This document shows, piece by piece, positions 1-10,385 of a stretch of 55,856 bases of DNA. The translations under genes were made by a program, and so were the position numbers. The stretch is from contig MU858270.1 in the NCBI GenBank assembly GCA_033297075.1, forward strand, positions 1 through 55,856, given 5' to 3'. The notes below the pieces were generated by a model. It was not told where the DNA came from. It did no database searches and was given only the letters and a program-made list of their open reading frames with translations. The stretch is from Rhypophila decipiens. Taxonomy: Eukaryota; Ascomycota; Sordariomycetes; Sordariales; Naviculisporaceae. Numbering within the stretch: the stretch's first letter is position 1; each line of letters starts with the position of its first letter.

Positions 1-192
1 GAGCGACAACGCGGGAAATGCTTTGTGGGATATGAAATGAGGAAACTGAGACGAGAAAAAGGTCAACTGAGTTTGGTAGAGAGGGATCACAGGTGTCTCC
101 TGGAATTTCCATGTAAATGTCCGTGCCGTTGCATTGAAAGAAATCACGTAAACGCTAGTACTTGAGTACTTGTTCGACCTTTCAACTGTCAA

Positions 193-813
193 TCACCCCG
201 TTAGCTGGATTCTCTGATGCTCATCCGGAAACTTCGACCGATCGTGGACCCAGTGATGGTGGAGGATAAGATAAATGTCATCGACGTTCAGAACTGGCTT
301 CTCATTTGTTGTTGTGTCAAGTGCGTACGAGATCGTGAGGTGGCCCATAATATATTAAAGCAGTGTTAGCGCCCTCTCGCAAGGGATTATTTCAACTTAC
401 ATCATGTATTTCAGAAGCCGCCTCTCGATCAAAATTGTAATTCGTAGATGTTCGATAAATCATGAAAAATACTCGTTTATATTTTAGCATTGTGCTCCTT
501 TTCCTAATTTTAGGACAAGTGTCAAGCATCCAATCAAGAAATGTTATGTTGTCTTTCTTTTCTGCTATCTCCATAAATTCATGCTTATCGACGCCCAGAA
601 ACTTGCAATGGCTGTCCTTGGTAAGCGATCTGTAAAAATGGGCTTGTTAAAAACCACATACCGTATCCACCTGTTCGTTACAACACTCATGCTCTCCATT
701 GTCTTTGTCGCATGGTTTCTGCTCGGTGCCCCATCTTTGGCATGATGCTGACGCCGTCTCAAGTAGTAATCAGGCGCTTGTTGAGCACGCTGCCTTGGCT
801 CTTGTATGGTCAT
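193..813 (-). pseudogene. DUF3435 (tyrosine-recombinase-like) gene relic
   Basis: The sequence shows an ATG at 813, then exons at about 813-671 and 629-401 in consistent phase. They encode a stretch containing FLDWMLDTCPKIRKRST. An open segment at 354-193 reads EKPVLNVDDIYLILHHHW and FPDEHQRIQL, and these blocks match the DUF3435 family as I know it. The intron starting at 400 has a good donor (GTAAGT) and a GCTAAC branch site. At the place where the frame would resume (355-356) the acceptor reads AA instead of AG. The frame then stops at TGA 193-195, where the family normally continues for hundreds of residues. DUF3435 proteins are linked to Crypton-like and Starship-type mobile DNA. I infer a dead mobile-element gene. 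It may extend beyond the left edge, but the sequence from 1 to 190 shows no recognisable continuation. Confidence 0.6.
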
Positions 814-850
814 TTTTAAAGCTCAGGGTTTGAAAGGAAAACTCAAGCTG

Positions 851-904
851 ACATGAGCGTACGGAAAAGAGCCGACCTGAGCGTACGGAAAAGAGCCGAC
901 CTGA
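851..904. repeat. 24-bp tandem duplication
   Basis: A 24-base unit (gcgtacggaaaagagccgac plus ctga) occurs twice head to tail. It lies in the 814-1110 gap between the DUF3435 relic and the zinc-finger gene. Nothing else is recognisable in that gap. Confidence 0.75.
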
Positions 905-1113
905 GATGGAGATTCAGGTAGGAGATCGTGTTTTAACACATCAAGTCAACTTCATAATTGTTGCCACCAACTATTGATGGCTTGCTTTTCGACGATGGCT
1001 TGCATAGCCGCCCATTCAGTTAATTTTCATTTTCTGCCATCGTGTTGGGTCGGGGCGTGGGATTAAATTCAGCATGGCTGTGTGCCTAGTGGGCTAGGTC
1101 TTGGCACGCAAAT

Positions 1114-2805
1114 TTGACTCCAAAATCGGCGACCCAGGCGTCCAGATATGGAGTCGTGACCTCCAGAAACGGAGGTGAATTTGCAGGAAACTCGTATTTT
1201 GTATGTAATATCAAGCAATACCCAAAGCTATGGAATATTGTTGCCACCACTTTGGCAGAGAAAACAATAAAACGTCTCACAGTCCCCCAAGAAAACGGTA
1301 AGAAAAATCGATGTCAAAGCATCACACGGGTACAACCTGGGAAAGCGCAAGCGGCATTAGGCTAACATGAACTACCAGGGGAAACTGCCCTCGCCGAGAT
1401 TACAAATTTAGCCACGTTGCACTCCAACTACCAGCGTACCGTCAAAGCCCTGCTACAGCTCACCCAGTTCCCAGGCATCAGCAGTCGAGACCTCGAAATA
1501 TTTAAGCGGGAAGTTCGCTTCACGGCCCTGACATGTCGTATTGTCTCCTGTCCCCTCGCCGGTATATATTTCGAGAACGAGGCTCAAAGAGACAAGCACG
1601 AACTGAACCACGCCCCTCGAATCATGTGTGAAGTCTCAGGCTGCGGATACCCAGCATTCTCTTCTGTAGCAGCGTTAAGAAACCACAAAACCAAACAGCA
1701 TAGCTCGGGTAGTATGCCCCAAATCAGAATTAAGAAACCTTCAACACCAATGAGCAGAATGAGGGTTTCCCCGGGCACCAATATCAAAGCATCGCCTCGT
1801 CTACCCAAAGAGAACGGCCCCTCAAGTAACAAGCGTTCCAGGTCCGGGTTTGAAAGCTCATTCGACGGCGAGACTCCAGATCATTCCAATCTGAATCGCG
1901 ATGCCACTCAAGCAGAGCAACTTCGCGGTCAGGAGCAAATAAAGGACGACATTATTGGACCCTCGAGAAAGTCGCTTACACCAAGTCCGCAAGAGGGGGA
2001 AGGGACAATTGCTGAGGTAACGTACAGAGAGTCACTGGAATTACTTGAACAACAAAACAAGAAAAGGCTCTTAATCCACAGACAAGAGCAAGCTCGGCTT
2101 GTTGAAGGCTCGCGCTCCGATACTCAAGAGAAGGGTACCACTGACGTGGAAACTTCCCAGTCAATGGGCGAGGCTTCTTTGAATGTCGGGGGACGCTCAC
2201 AATCCAACTCTCAAGAGAAGAATGTCCATCAGAGTCGGAAGACAGAATTACCGTGGTGGACTGACAAAGACGGCCTGCATGTGCCTCCAGATGGAGAAAT
2301 GGGGGATTTTGATTTCGCTCCGGATGATTTTGATTTGGAGGCGTTTCTTCGTGAGACCGAGGAAGATTAGAACCCTGGACCGCCAACGAACTCCGTTCCT
2401 CCTAGCTCTCGACCTACAGATTCTGGTACAGAACCAACTCCCAGCAGTCCAATTCAAAGCCCTGGTAGCCAAATGCAGGAACACCGGAACCAAGTGTCCT
2501 CACTGGCTTCTAACGGTGAACAGTCGCGAAACTCGGGGAGCCATACCGACGTGATGGACAGCAAGGTCATTCCGAGCCGCCGAATACCCGACGAAGCCTG
2601 GGACCAGGTCAAATCGGAGATCCTCGAGTTCTACAAGGGCCATTCCCTCAAGGAGGTCATGCATTATATGAAAGAGCATCACAACTTCACCGCCACTAAG
2701 AGACAGTATATCCACCGGATCTTGGACAGATGGCATGTGCAGAAGTTCAAGGAGAAATCAGAAATGACAGCCAAGCAGCGTCGCAGCAAACGTATTAGGG
2801 GATAG
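1114..2805 (+). CDS. C2H2 zinc-finger protein with C-terminal Clr5 domain (5' end unresolved)
   Basis: Two C2H2-like fingers lie at about 1535-1705: C-x4-C ending HELNH, then C-x4-C ending HKTKQH. A polar linker follows, and then a Clr5-type block at about 2584-2740 (DEAWDQVKSEILEFYKGHSL, then ATKRQYIHRILDRW). An intron at 1298-1378 (GTAAGA, GCTAAC, ACCAG) joins the first exon in phase. The main frame stops at TAG 2368-2370 but stays open immediately afterwards to 2805. A 69-bp intron, 2351-2419 (GTGAGA to CTACAG), would remove the stop in frame and join finger and Clr5 parts. Otherwise the TAG is a nonsense mutation or a true gene end. The first exon lacks an ATG, so a further 5' exon is needed or the gene is decayed. 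Clr5 is usually N-terminal in fungal proteins, so this order is unusual. A role in nucleic-acid binding is inferred. Confidence 0.55.
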
Positions 2806-3145
2806 ATAGGTAGTAATAGAGCCTAATCAGAGCCATTTAGACCAGATTCTATCTAGCTAGAAAGGTATAATTAGAAAAAGTAGGGTATACTATATATCGT
2901 AAACCAACATCCACCCGTTAACTGTCTCTTTGGTACAGTACCTTCCGCAATATTAAAGCACATATGACCATCTCCCTATTGCGTACATGGTGCAATTCCT
3001 TTCATACCCGCACAACAAAGGTGATTCAACCAGGCGTTTCCACATGTCGCGATCCGGATAACGACGAGGGGGCTCCCAGTATAATATACACTCGCTGCCT
3101 TCTCCTGCTCGGCAATACCAACAAGAGCACTATAATCCATGACCA
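2806..3145. other. Convergent intergenic gap
   Basis: This lies between the 3' ends of the zinc-finger gene and the F-box gene. It is AT-rich around 2806-2960 and I see no gene or repeat in it. Confidence 0.5.
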
Positions 3146-4870
3146 TCAGATCATGTCAAGCGCTATCCTCGCGGTATCACAGGCCAGCTTCAGCTTCCGT
3201 CTCCTAGCATGTTCGATATCAATCAGTGGTTTGGCGATGCGCATGTCCTTCCGAACCCTACTCGTTTCGGAGTTTGATCCATCGATAGTCAAGGACCACA
3301 ACAAGGCTCTGATATGCTCAAATCTGTCATTTGGATCGAGGTGCCGGGTTGGTGGTGGTAGGTCGGGCAGCTCGATCGTGATGCGACGAAGACACGGCGC
3401 CACGTCAGCCGCGCTGCGCTCTACGAACGGGATAACGGCTTCGAGGACGTACAGTGCAAGGAGCGATTCGTACCAGTGCACTTTTCGAATTGCTGGGTCT
3501 AAAAAGAAGTTATCCGACAGCGTGAGGTGCTCAAGAGATCGGGGGAGTATGTTGCCCAACTGGTACTCCCAGGCGTATGTCGGAACGGCCATATCGCCTG
3601 TTGACAGAGCCGGCCACGGGAATATCAGTGGTATCGGGAGGTTCAGCCGCTTGAGGCTGGGAAAGCTTTGGAGTCTGAAGAGTGACCCGGCCAGGGTTGG
3701 TGAGTGCCGAATGTGACCCGGAACATGCCAAATGCTTGATGTTCGGATTGTGAGGCTGGTAAGACTTGTCTGAACGCGGGACAAGGCGCTGCAGACAGCA
3801 TCCAGGTCAATGAAGCTGGAGAAGACCGGGACATTTTGCCTCAGCCCGTAGTCACACGTCCAGTCGAGTTCCTGAAGATGTGGCATCCATCCGAGCAGTT
3901 GCTTGAGGTAGTCTTCACGGATCCGGTTGACTTTGAGGGATCTGAGATTGTGGGGTCTGGGAGGTGGGCAGGACGTCATATCCACCAGTGGCGACGGGCC
4001 CCTATCGGGGAACATGTCGGAAACGAAGGGTGGGCTGCCACATTTCGGGTTCGGGACCGCGATTTCAATCTCTCGGACACGAGGGAGATAGAAGAAGGGA
4101 AGGATGTAGGTATGATTTATCAGGTTTAGAAACCGGTTTTGACCCGCCACTAAAGCCGATGTACAGTTGTCGTCATTTCTCCATGAAAACTCCATCGTTA
4201 CTTGTTGTAGATTTTGCCCAAATCTTGGCCAAGTGTTCTGGCACGCGACGGCGCATCGAATCAGGGTGCCTACGCAACGGGCGATGGACTGGCTTGGGCC
4301 CAAGCCTGAGAAGTTGAAGCGATCAGCGGTAAACCCCTGGCCAAGATGGAGATGCTTGAGGTTCGGCAAGTGTGCCAGCAAGAGGGACAGAAGGCAGTCA
4401 ACTTTATCGCGAACATTATTGCTGCAGATGCCCTTGTCAAGCTCTGTCCTCCATTTAGAGAGGTAAGGGCGAGGCATCCGGGTCTGGTAGAGGATAGACT
4501 TGAACTCGACAATGGAAAGTGGCCCGTACACCGAGCAATCGCACAAAGTTACAAGGACGGTTTTGTTGGGGAGTGAAACGCTGCGGACCTTTAGAGCGAA
4601 TTCAGGTCGGTGAAGGACAATGGTGCGCAACAGCTGGGCCATGGACTCCATAGATCGATGCGCATCTCTTCTACGGAGGCTGTTGGGCCTTCTCGGTCCT
4701 GCGCAGCGATCGAAGTCGTGGTCCTAGCTAATTTTGCGGTACAATGCGTCCTCGGCAAAGGCTCGGAGATGTCTGCACGTCAGCGCGAGGTTACGGAGCT
4801 GGCCTGGCCCAAGCTCCGGGTCGTTGACGATCTGCGCTATGAGCTCCGCGGGGAACTCTAACAGAGGCAT
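3146..4870 (-). pseudogene. F-box/LRR-like protein gene with in-frame TAG at codon 49
   Basis: Reading from ATG 4870, the first 48 codons are a clear F-box (LLEFPAELIAQIV then LRNLALTCRHLRAFAEDALY). Codon 49 is TAG (4724-4726). The same frame is then open for about 525 codons, with LRR-like stretches such as LRSLKVNRIREDYLKQLLG and LTSLTIRTSS. No GT-AG pair of plausible length removes the stop without deleting the F-box. F-box proteins link substrates to SCF ubiquitin ligases through Skp1. A CAG to TAG (Gln) change would explain the break. Alternatively, translation could begin at ATG 4651 and give a 501-aa protein without the F-box. I favour a recently inactivated gene or a sequencing difference. 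Confidence 0.65.
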
Positions 4871-5212
4871 TCTTTCCTTTTTTCTGTCGGTTTGCTTTGG
4901 TTATGGTGGAGTTGGAGTGCAAGAGGGACAGGTTTGTCAAAGGAGCAGAAGGCGCACGACAAGAGTCCAGGCAAAGGTCATGACCAGGCTCAATTTCAAG
5001 TGGTGCTGGCTGTGCAAAAAGTCTAATTGTGTGGGGGGGACCGTTGCCCAGCCGACTTGCTGTGGTCTTCCATCTCTGCCGATTGAACTATGGGAAGGGG
5101 TCTAGGGCAGCCACGTGCCTTCCATTCTGCTTTTTGCACTGTCCGAGTAAACAATCCGTGGTATAATTTGATCCCACCAAGCCTGGTTTAAATCCATTGC
5201 ATGAACATTCTT
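4871..5212. other. Intergenic region, possible alternative last exon of the DUF3237 gene
   Basis: No independent gene is seen. If the acceptor at 5261 of the neighbouring DUF3237 gene is used, an extra open exon would extend through this region to a TAG near 5088. I consider the shorter ending more likely. Confidence 0.4.
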
Positions 5213-5891
5213 TTAAACCACAATCCCTAATCAAGTTGAAGGAGCAGGAGGAGGGTCCAACTAGAAGGCAACATAGAATCAGCGTGGGATCAGTGAGGAA
5301 GGAGACAATGAGCAACTTACTATCCAAGCGTTATAAGAAGCTGAATTGAAATCGGCAGACAGGGTCAAGACACCAAACGCAACTACCGCATTGAGCCAGA
5401 AATACTTTTCGCTGCCTGTCTCGAACCGGATGCTGATGTAATCAGTGAGATCGGGTTGGGTGCCGCCTGTGACGTAGATCTGGATGAAAGCACCATCCGA
5501 GGTCTTGAGGACCTGCTTGAGGTCGACGTAAAAGATATTGTTGTGGGGCGCGGGGCCAATGAGGCCGTGCTCGCCGCCAATGGGCAGGACAGTGCCTGGT
5601 ATGGTTTGTCAGTACAATGAGATTCATCGGTACGGGTTTGATGGTAAATATACCCTTCAGCTTAGGACCGCTAAAGGTGCCGCCCGTGGTGGCTCGCGCC
5701 ATGCGATTTCCATACGGACCTGGCCCAACGTCGTAAATATCGGGGCTGCCGGTGAAGTTGCTGCTGTAGAGGAAAGAGACACTGGGAGGCTTGGGGTCCT
5801 TGGGTCCTTTGGGACCAACGGGTCCGGCGGCAGCGATGGTTACGCTGCTCACGAGGGCAAACAAGGAGAAAAGGGAGCTGGTGAACTTCAT
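5213..5891 (-). CDS. Secreted DUF3237-family protein
   Basis: Exon 1 (5891-5654) encodes a signal peptide, LFSLFALVSSVTIAAAG, followed by a Pro/Lys-rich stretch. Intron 5653-5596 is in phase. Exon 2 (5595-5321) encodes the family core, including LPIGGEHGLIGPAPHNNIFY, FYVDLKQVLKTSDGAFIQIY, and TDYISIRFETGSEKYFWLNA. A donor GTAAGT at 5320 starts a last intron. Acceptor 5227 gives a short tail ending at 5213 (preferred, because the family ends soon after this point). Acceptor 5261 gives a cysteine-containing extension ending near 5088. DUF3237 proteins form small beta-barrel folds of unknown role, and fungal copies are often secreted. About 190 residues. Confidence 0.75.
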
Positions 5892-8035
5892 TTTGAATTA
5901 AAATGTGACGGGCAGCTAGTTGGGAGGATTGGAAGGGTGAATATGGATGGGTGAGGAGAAGCTAGATTTTGAGTTGGACCTGGGCAACGCGCATCCTTCC
6001 CTTTATACTCGGCTCCAGATTTCCCAGAGTCACGATCCTTGTCATCGTCCGATCAAACTCCGAGAGACGCCATAGCCTCCGGCGGCAGAGCTAGTGAGGC
6101 ACAGGATCATGTGCTATCCATGGTTCACGATTACGCTCATCACGTCCATGCAGCCATGTCAGTGGTTGTGTTGGTCTTTTGGTGCCTGCCAAGCCCTGCC
6201 ACCTGCAAGTGGCAGGCCTTTCCCTGCACTTCATAAGTCCCCGGGATTGGAACCACAGAGCTGGTTCTTTCCATGGTTGGGTACATCAGAAGTTCAGCCG
6301 TCTTACTTGACGTCAAGGTTCCTTTTGTGGGCTTGACCAATATGTGATTGCTAGACAGATCGCCAGGGCGAAGAGCTGAAGATTACGTGGATGGGATCCT
6401 CGTAGTCCCGTCTCGTATACCCTACTCACCGAAATCCTTCTCTCGTACGGATACTCCGTACCCCGTCCTCAAAGCGACATGCCAAGCCTGACTTGCAGTA
6501 TGTGGTATCATGGAGCGCTGCTGGAGATTCTGCACTGCAGCTTCTCCTCTTTTCCGTTCCATCCGTTACCAGGGATCTGGCGCGCCATGGGTTGTGCATG
6601 CATCAAGGTGGTCACAGAACGACACTGCAGTTCGAATGATGGTGGGGCACCCACAAAGGTGGGACCACTGAAAAAACGACCCTCTGGGAGAGAATGTCAA
6701 TCTCCTCCTTATGTCCCCTTCAACTTTGCTTCAATAAATGATTGTATGTCGGGAATTGCCAGGTAAGAAGGTTCGAATCTTTCAGCTGGAAGTGCCCATT
6801 TCTCGGGTACTACAAAAGTCGGGTTCCTGAAAATACCGAGCTGTCAGCCAGCAGTCGCTAGGATGTCCCCGTGAGGCTACGCCGCCGCCGCCATCGGCTA
6901 CTTTTGCCGAGAACGATCACCCCTCGATTCCAACTTCCCAAACGGGTTCAGCCCCCAGCCGCCACGTGATCATATGCAACCAGATGGTAGTCTTCCAAGG
7001 CAGATTGATTTCGGGGCTAGAACCCGACAACGCAATGCAGATGGAATATTGTTGGTACAAATTAGATCCAGAACCAATACTTTGACTAGCTGCAGCTTGC
7101 ATGCATAGGCGCCTTGGGATTGGATCCTGCTGGCTAGACGGGCATAATAAGTCTATAAATGAATGATCTTCACATCCATGTTTGGGTCGTAGTACAGTCT
7201 GACATGCTTGATGGACTCGGAACCGCTGTCACCCAGGTTTGCTAATCATTGCCATGACTGATAAGCCAAGGTGGGTTTTCTTAACTTTCTTTCGCCCACG
7301 ACAATCCCAGACTTGCTAACGAATGCCAACTCTACGTTGACTTGTCCTTGATCGTGGTCTTACTCATGACTTATTTTCTCATTCCCGGAGCAGCATATCT
7401 GTCTTCGAGACTTGAGAACACTTGGTTTGAGGTTTTTTTTCCAGGGCTCATGTTTCGATTTTGGTGACGCGTTTGGGTTACGCGTTTTGGTGATACTCCT
7501 TTCATGGTACAGCGCGAGTCGAACCAACGTCAGAACCAGGGTTAGGGTTCTGCTAGAACTTGGCTCGGCTTGGCAAGTAATCAGGTCAACAATTCAGCGT
7601 AAAGACATTGAGTAAATCAAGTCCAAATAGAAAAATAGGCAAGTTCATGCCAAAACTTGAGCTATTTGATTCTTCTCAGCGTACTAGTATCGGCGGCGTT
7701 GCTAATTCCACGGTCAACCTCTACAGCCCGGGCATTACTGCCTAGCAGTCTAGTACACCCTGTCTCTTTTGTGATTTGATCGTCAAGAACTTCCCGTCAC
7801 CAGTGACCACGTAACGCCCAAGGTAGAAATTGGAAATTGTTTACGCGCCAACTAGATTCGCAAAAGTGAGATGCATATCCCAACTAAACCCATTTTGGAT
7901 AAGCTGAAGTGTGGCGTGAAGCGCCCAGAAAATGACGCCGGTATCGCTGGGTCGGCTCTCAGCTGAACTGCACGTTTCATGAGAAATTCTTTTTCAGGCA
8001 GCATCAACCACCAAGAGGAATGAAAACAGATCAAA
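5892..8035. other. 2.1-kb region without a recognisable gene
   Basis: This divergent region lies upstream of both the DUF3237 gene and the membrane-protein gene. Several short frames exist, but none has a family signature, a supported splice pattern or a credible start. The tRNA-like T-loop near 6764 does not belong to a foldable tRNA. Confidence 0.5.
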
Positions 8036-9896
8036 ATGAGCATCATCATCAACGCAACGTCCCTCACAAACTGCTCCTCCCTCTGTCCCACCGCCGATGA
8101 TGACAACAGCGACAATGAATTCTCAGTCCAAAACCTAGTCGGCATCTTCCTAACCCTCTCCCTCTGTCTCCTAACCCAGCCCTACGGCAGTCTATTCTAC
8201 AACCCGCCCTCGTCCAAAACCTCGCAGCGATTATTCTTCACCTGGCGACTGAACCCCCTGGCATGTATCGCCGAGACGGCGGTGATCATAGTCAGCTTGG
8301 TCCTGGTGCTGCGATTAGCAATGCAAGATCCCGAGCACAACACGCTGCCGAGCGTCTCGCGACGGTTCCCGTTTTATCATGCGCGGACGGAACGGAGTCG
8401 GAATTGGAGAAGGCATTGGCATTTGCATGCTGCTGCGCTTTTGTTGATTAGGGCTAATCAGGAGGGTGTTGATGGGGGCGTGTTGGACCGGTTGATGGCT
8501 GAGAGTTTGATGCGCGATGGGCCCGGGGAGGAGTTGGAATCTGGTTTTTCGACCGCCGGTGAAGTGCCGGATACTGGAGGAAGAGGAGAAGATGGACGAG
8601 ATGGGTCTGGGATTGAGCTGACTGTCATGGAACGCTCAACGACGATGGGTGTCAACGCGGAAGAAAGCAATGCACACGCAAATGAGGCAGTGCCTGACGC
8701 AGGGTCTGCTACTGGCGCGGACTCGCACGCGTCGGAACCGCAGCTGGGAGTCCTCCGACGCAGAACTTCCCAGCTCGAGGCCGGTCTTCCCGCAGACCCA
8801 GAGCCTCAAGCCGACACAGCAGATTCGGGTCTCGACAGCAACGTCACCACCCACGGACAGGACAGACTCACCGACCTGCGCAAGGTCCTCGGCAACAACG
8901 TGCTCGCTCACAAGGAGAAATGGGTCAACCTCGTCACGAGCTTTTCCGTCCTGGGAGTGGCGATCAAGCTGGCAGCCACGACACTGCCTTGGACTGTGAG
9001 GGTCCCTGCCGCGTTCTTTCTTGCGGGCTGGTCGTCTGTGCAGTTCCTGCTGTATCTGTTCCATCTCGGCGAGCTGGACGAGAGATCGGCTGGGACGGTT
9101 TTGAAGACGATCAGACTGCACCGACAGCTTGCCAAAGATACTGTTACTCAGCGATGGATGATTTGCGCGGTCGCTCTCGTGGTGGCTCCTCCGGTGATAT
9201 GGCTGGGCTATTGCGCGGGCTTTCCTGGAGGTGATCTGTCTACCTTTTTTGGACCCATTCGTCTGGACGTCATGAATTCGACCAATACGACCAGTCAAAA
9301 GGTGTCTACGGCATATGCCATATATAAGACCCCTCTGACTACCCTGGATGTTCAGTTATCTGGCTGTCGGTCTGGCATTACTTGTATTGTTTTGCCTAGG
9401 GTTTGTCTTTGCAATCAAGGTATTCGATTTGGGATTCCTTTTCCTTCTGGATGAATGCTGCGGTTTCTTAAGGGCTTTCATGGCCACACATACTTTGTCC
9501 CTTCTTAGGTACTTCCGCCCTATACAGCTCTCTGAGACCCAAAAACACAGGCTCTACGTATTCGGCATGGTGTTGCTCATAATTCTAACTCTCAGCATTG
9601 GTATCGGCGGCGCATATGGATGTTTACAGGCGTTCAAGGTTTTGGGTGTCATGCGCATCTTCAACGGGCTCATCGGTGCCGGGGCAACTATTGGAACCTC
9701 TGTTTTATTCTTTACGCTGCTAGCAAGCCCATGCAGATTGGCGGGAACAGAGGACCATAACACCAGTGATCATGATGGTGTTGGTCTCGCAGCTCTTATT
9801 AACACACTAATCTCTTTGTACCTGTTTAGCATATTGGTCAATACTTACAACTCGGAAGGGACTTATAAACCAGCTTGGTTGGAATATTTGGGATGA
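8036..9896 (+). CDS. Multi-pass integral membrane protein, function unknown
   Basis: ATG 8036 opens a frame with hydrophobic spans near residues 31-50 and 78-98. A long acidic Ser/Gly-rich cytosolic-type loop follows (about 125-290). Further spans lie near 299-318, 325-345 and 374-398. The frame must shift at about 9302-9355. A small intron ending TGTTCAG at 9355 (CTGAC branch just upstream) leads into the next frame, which gives four more clear spans (YLAVGLALLVLFCLGFVFAI, LYVFGMVLLIILTLSIGIGG, and two more) before TGA at 9896. The phase-correct donor would be GTCTAC at 9304. That is weak, so a frameshift is the alternative. About nine spans in all. I do not recognise the family; it resembles lineage-specific fungal membrane proteins. 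Confidence 0.7.
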
Positions 9897-10118
9897 TCGA
9901 GATGATTTATAGCTTTCTTAAAAGGTGTTAAAGTAGCTATCATATCTCATTTTCGTTATCAGCAGCCAAGTTCACCCTTTTACACTATACTCATCTTAAA
10001 GGCTAAAGTACTAGCACTAGTTTCCTCATACGTATGTACCATTCCTGTCATCCTGAAGGGGGCAGGGTTATCCGTCATACAATTGGCAGAATCTGCCTTT
10101 CAGATGTGTTTCACTAAC

Positions 10119-10350
10119 CTAGAATAGATGCCTTCACTAGCTAAAGTAGATGCACTCTAGGCTTGAATTCACTCCATAACTTGCTGGAATGCACCAAGTA
10201 GCTAGAAAGAATGCCTTTACCGGCTGGAATAAATCCCTTCATAAGCTAGAATAAATGCTCTAACTAGCCGGAAGAAATGCCGTGATTGGCTGTAATAAAT
10301 CCCTTCATAAGCTAGAATAAATGCCTTGGCTAGCTGGAATATATGCCTTG
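10119..10350 (+). repeat. 22-bp minisatellite array (copy A of the element family)
   Basis: About ten head-to-tail 22-base units of the type gctagaataaatgccttgg plus cta, with substitutions. The following AACTTGAAATTGGATTGGGT matches the segment that precedes the right terminus in other copies of the family. The terminal inverted repeats themselves are absent, so this is an eroded or truncated copy. It ends about 35 bp from the stop codon of the next gene. The rest of the 9897-10385 gap holds nothing recognisable. Confidence 0.8.
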
Positions 10351-10385
10351 ATTGGGCGAGAAAGCCAACTTGAAATTGGATTGGG

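Noticed and set aside
2351..2370. A 20-bp GT-AG interval ending exactly at the TAG
   Set aside because: Too short for spliceosomal removal; the 69-bp alternative is realistic.
2964..3716. 250-codon plus-strand frame
   Set aside because: Antisense to the F-box/LRR gene, with no signature of its own.
193..4870. Repeat-induced point mutation as the cause of the TAG codons and the AA acceptor
   Set aside because: The changes fit C-to-T or G-to-A, but only isolated sites are seen. RIP would produce dense transitions, so it cannot be claimed.
6755..6785. tRNA-like T-arm (ggttcgaatct with a pairing stem)
   Set aside because: No matching acceptor stem, D-arm or anticodon arm could be placed upstream at a normal or extended distance.
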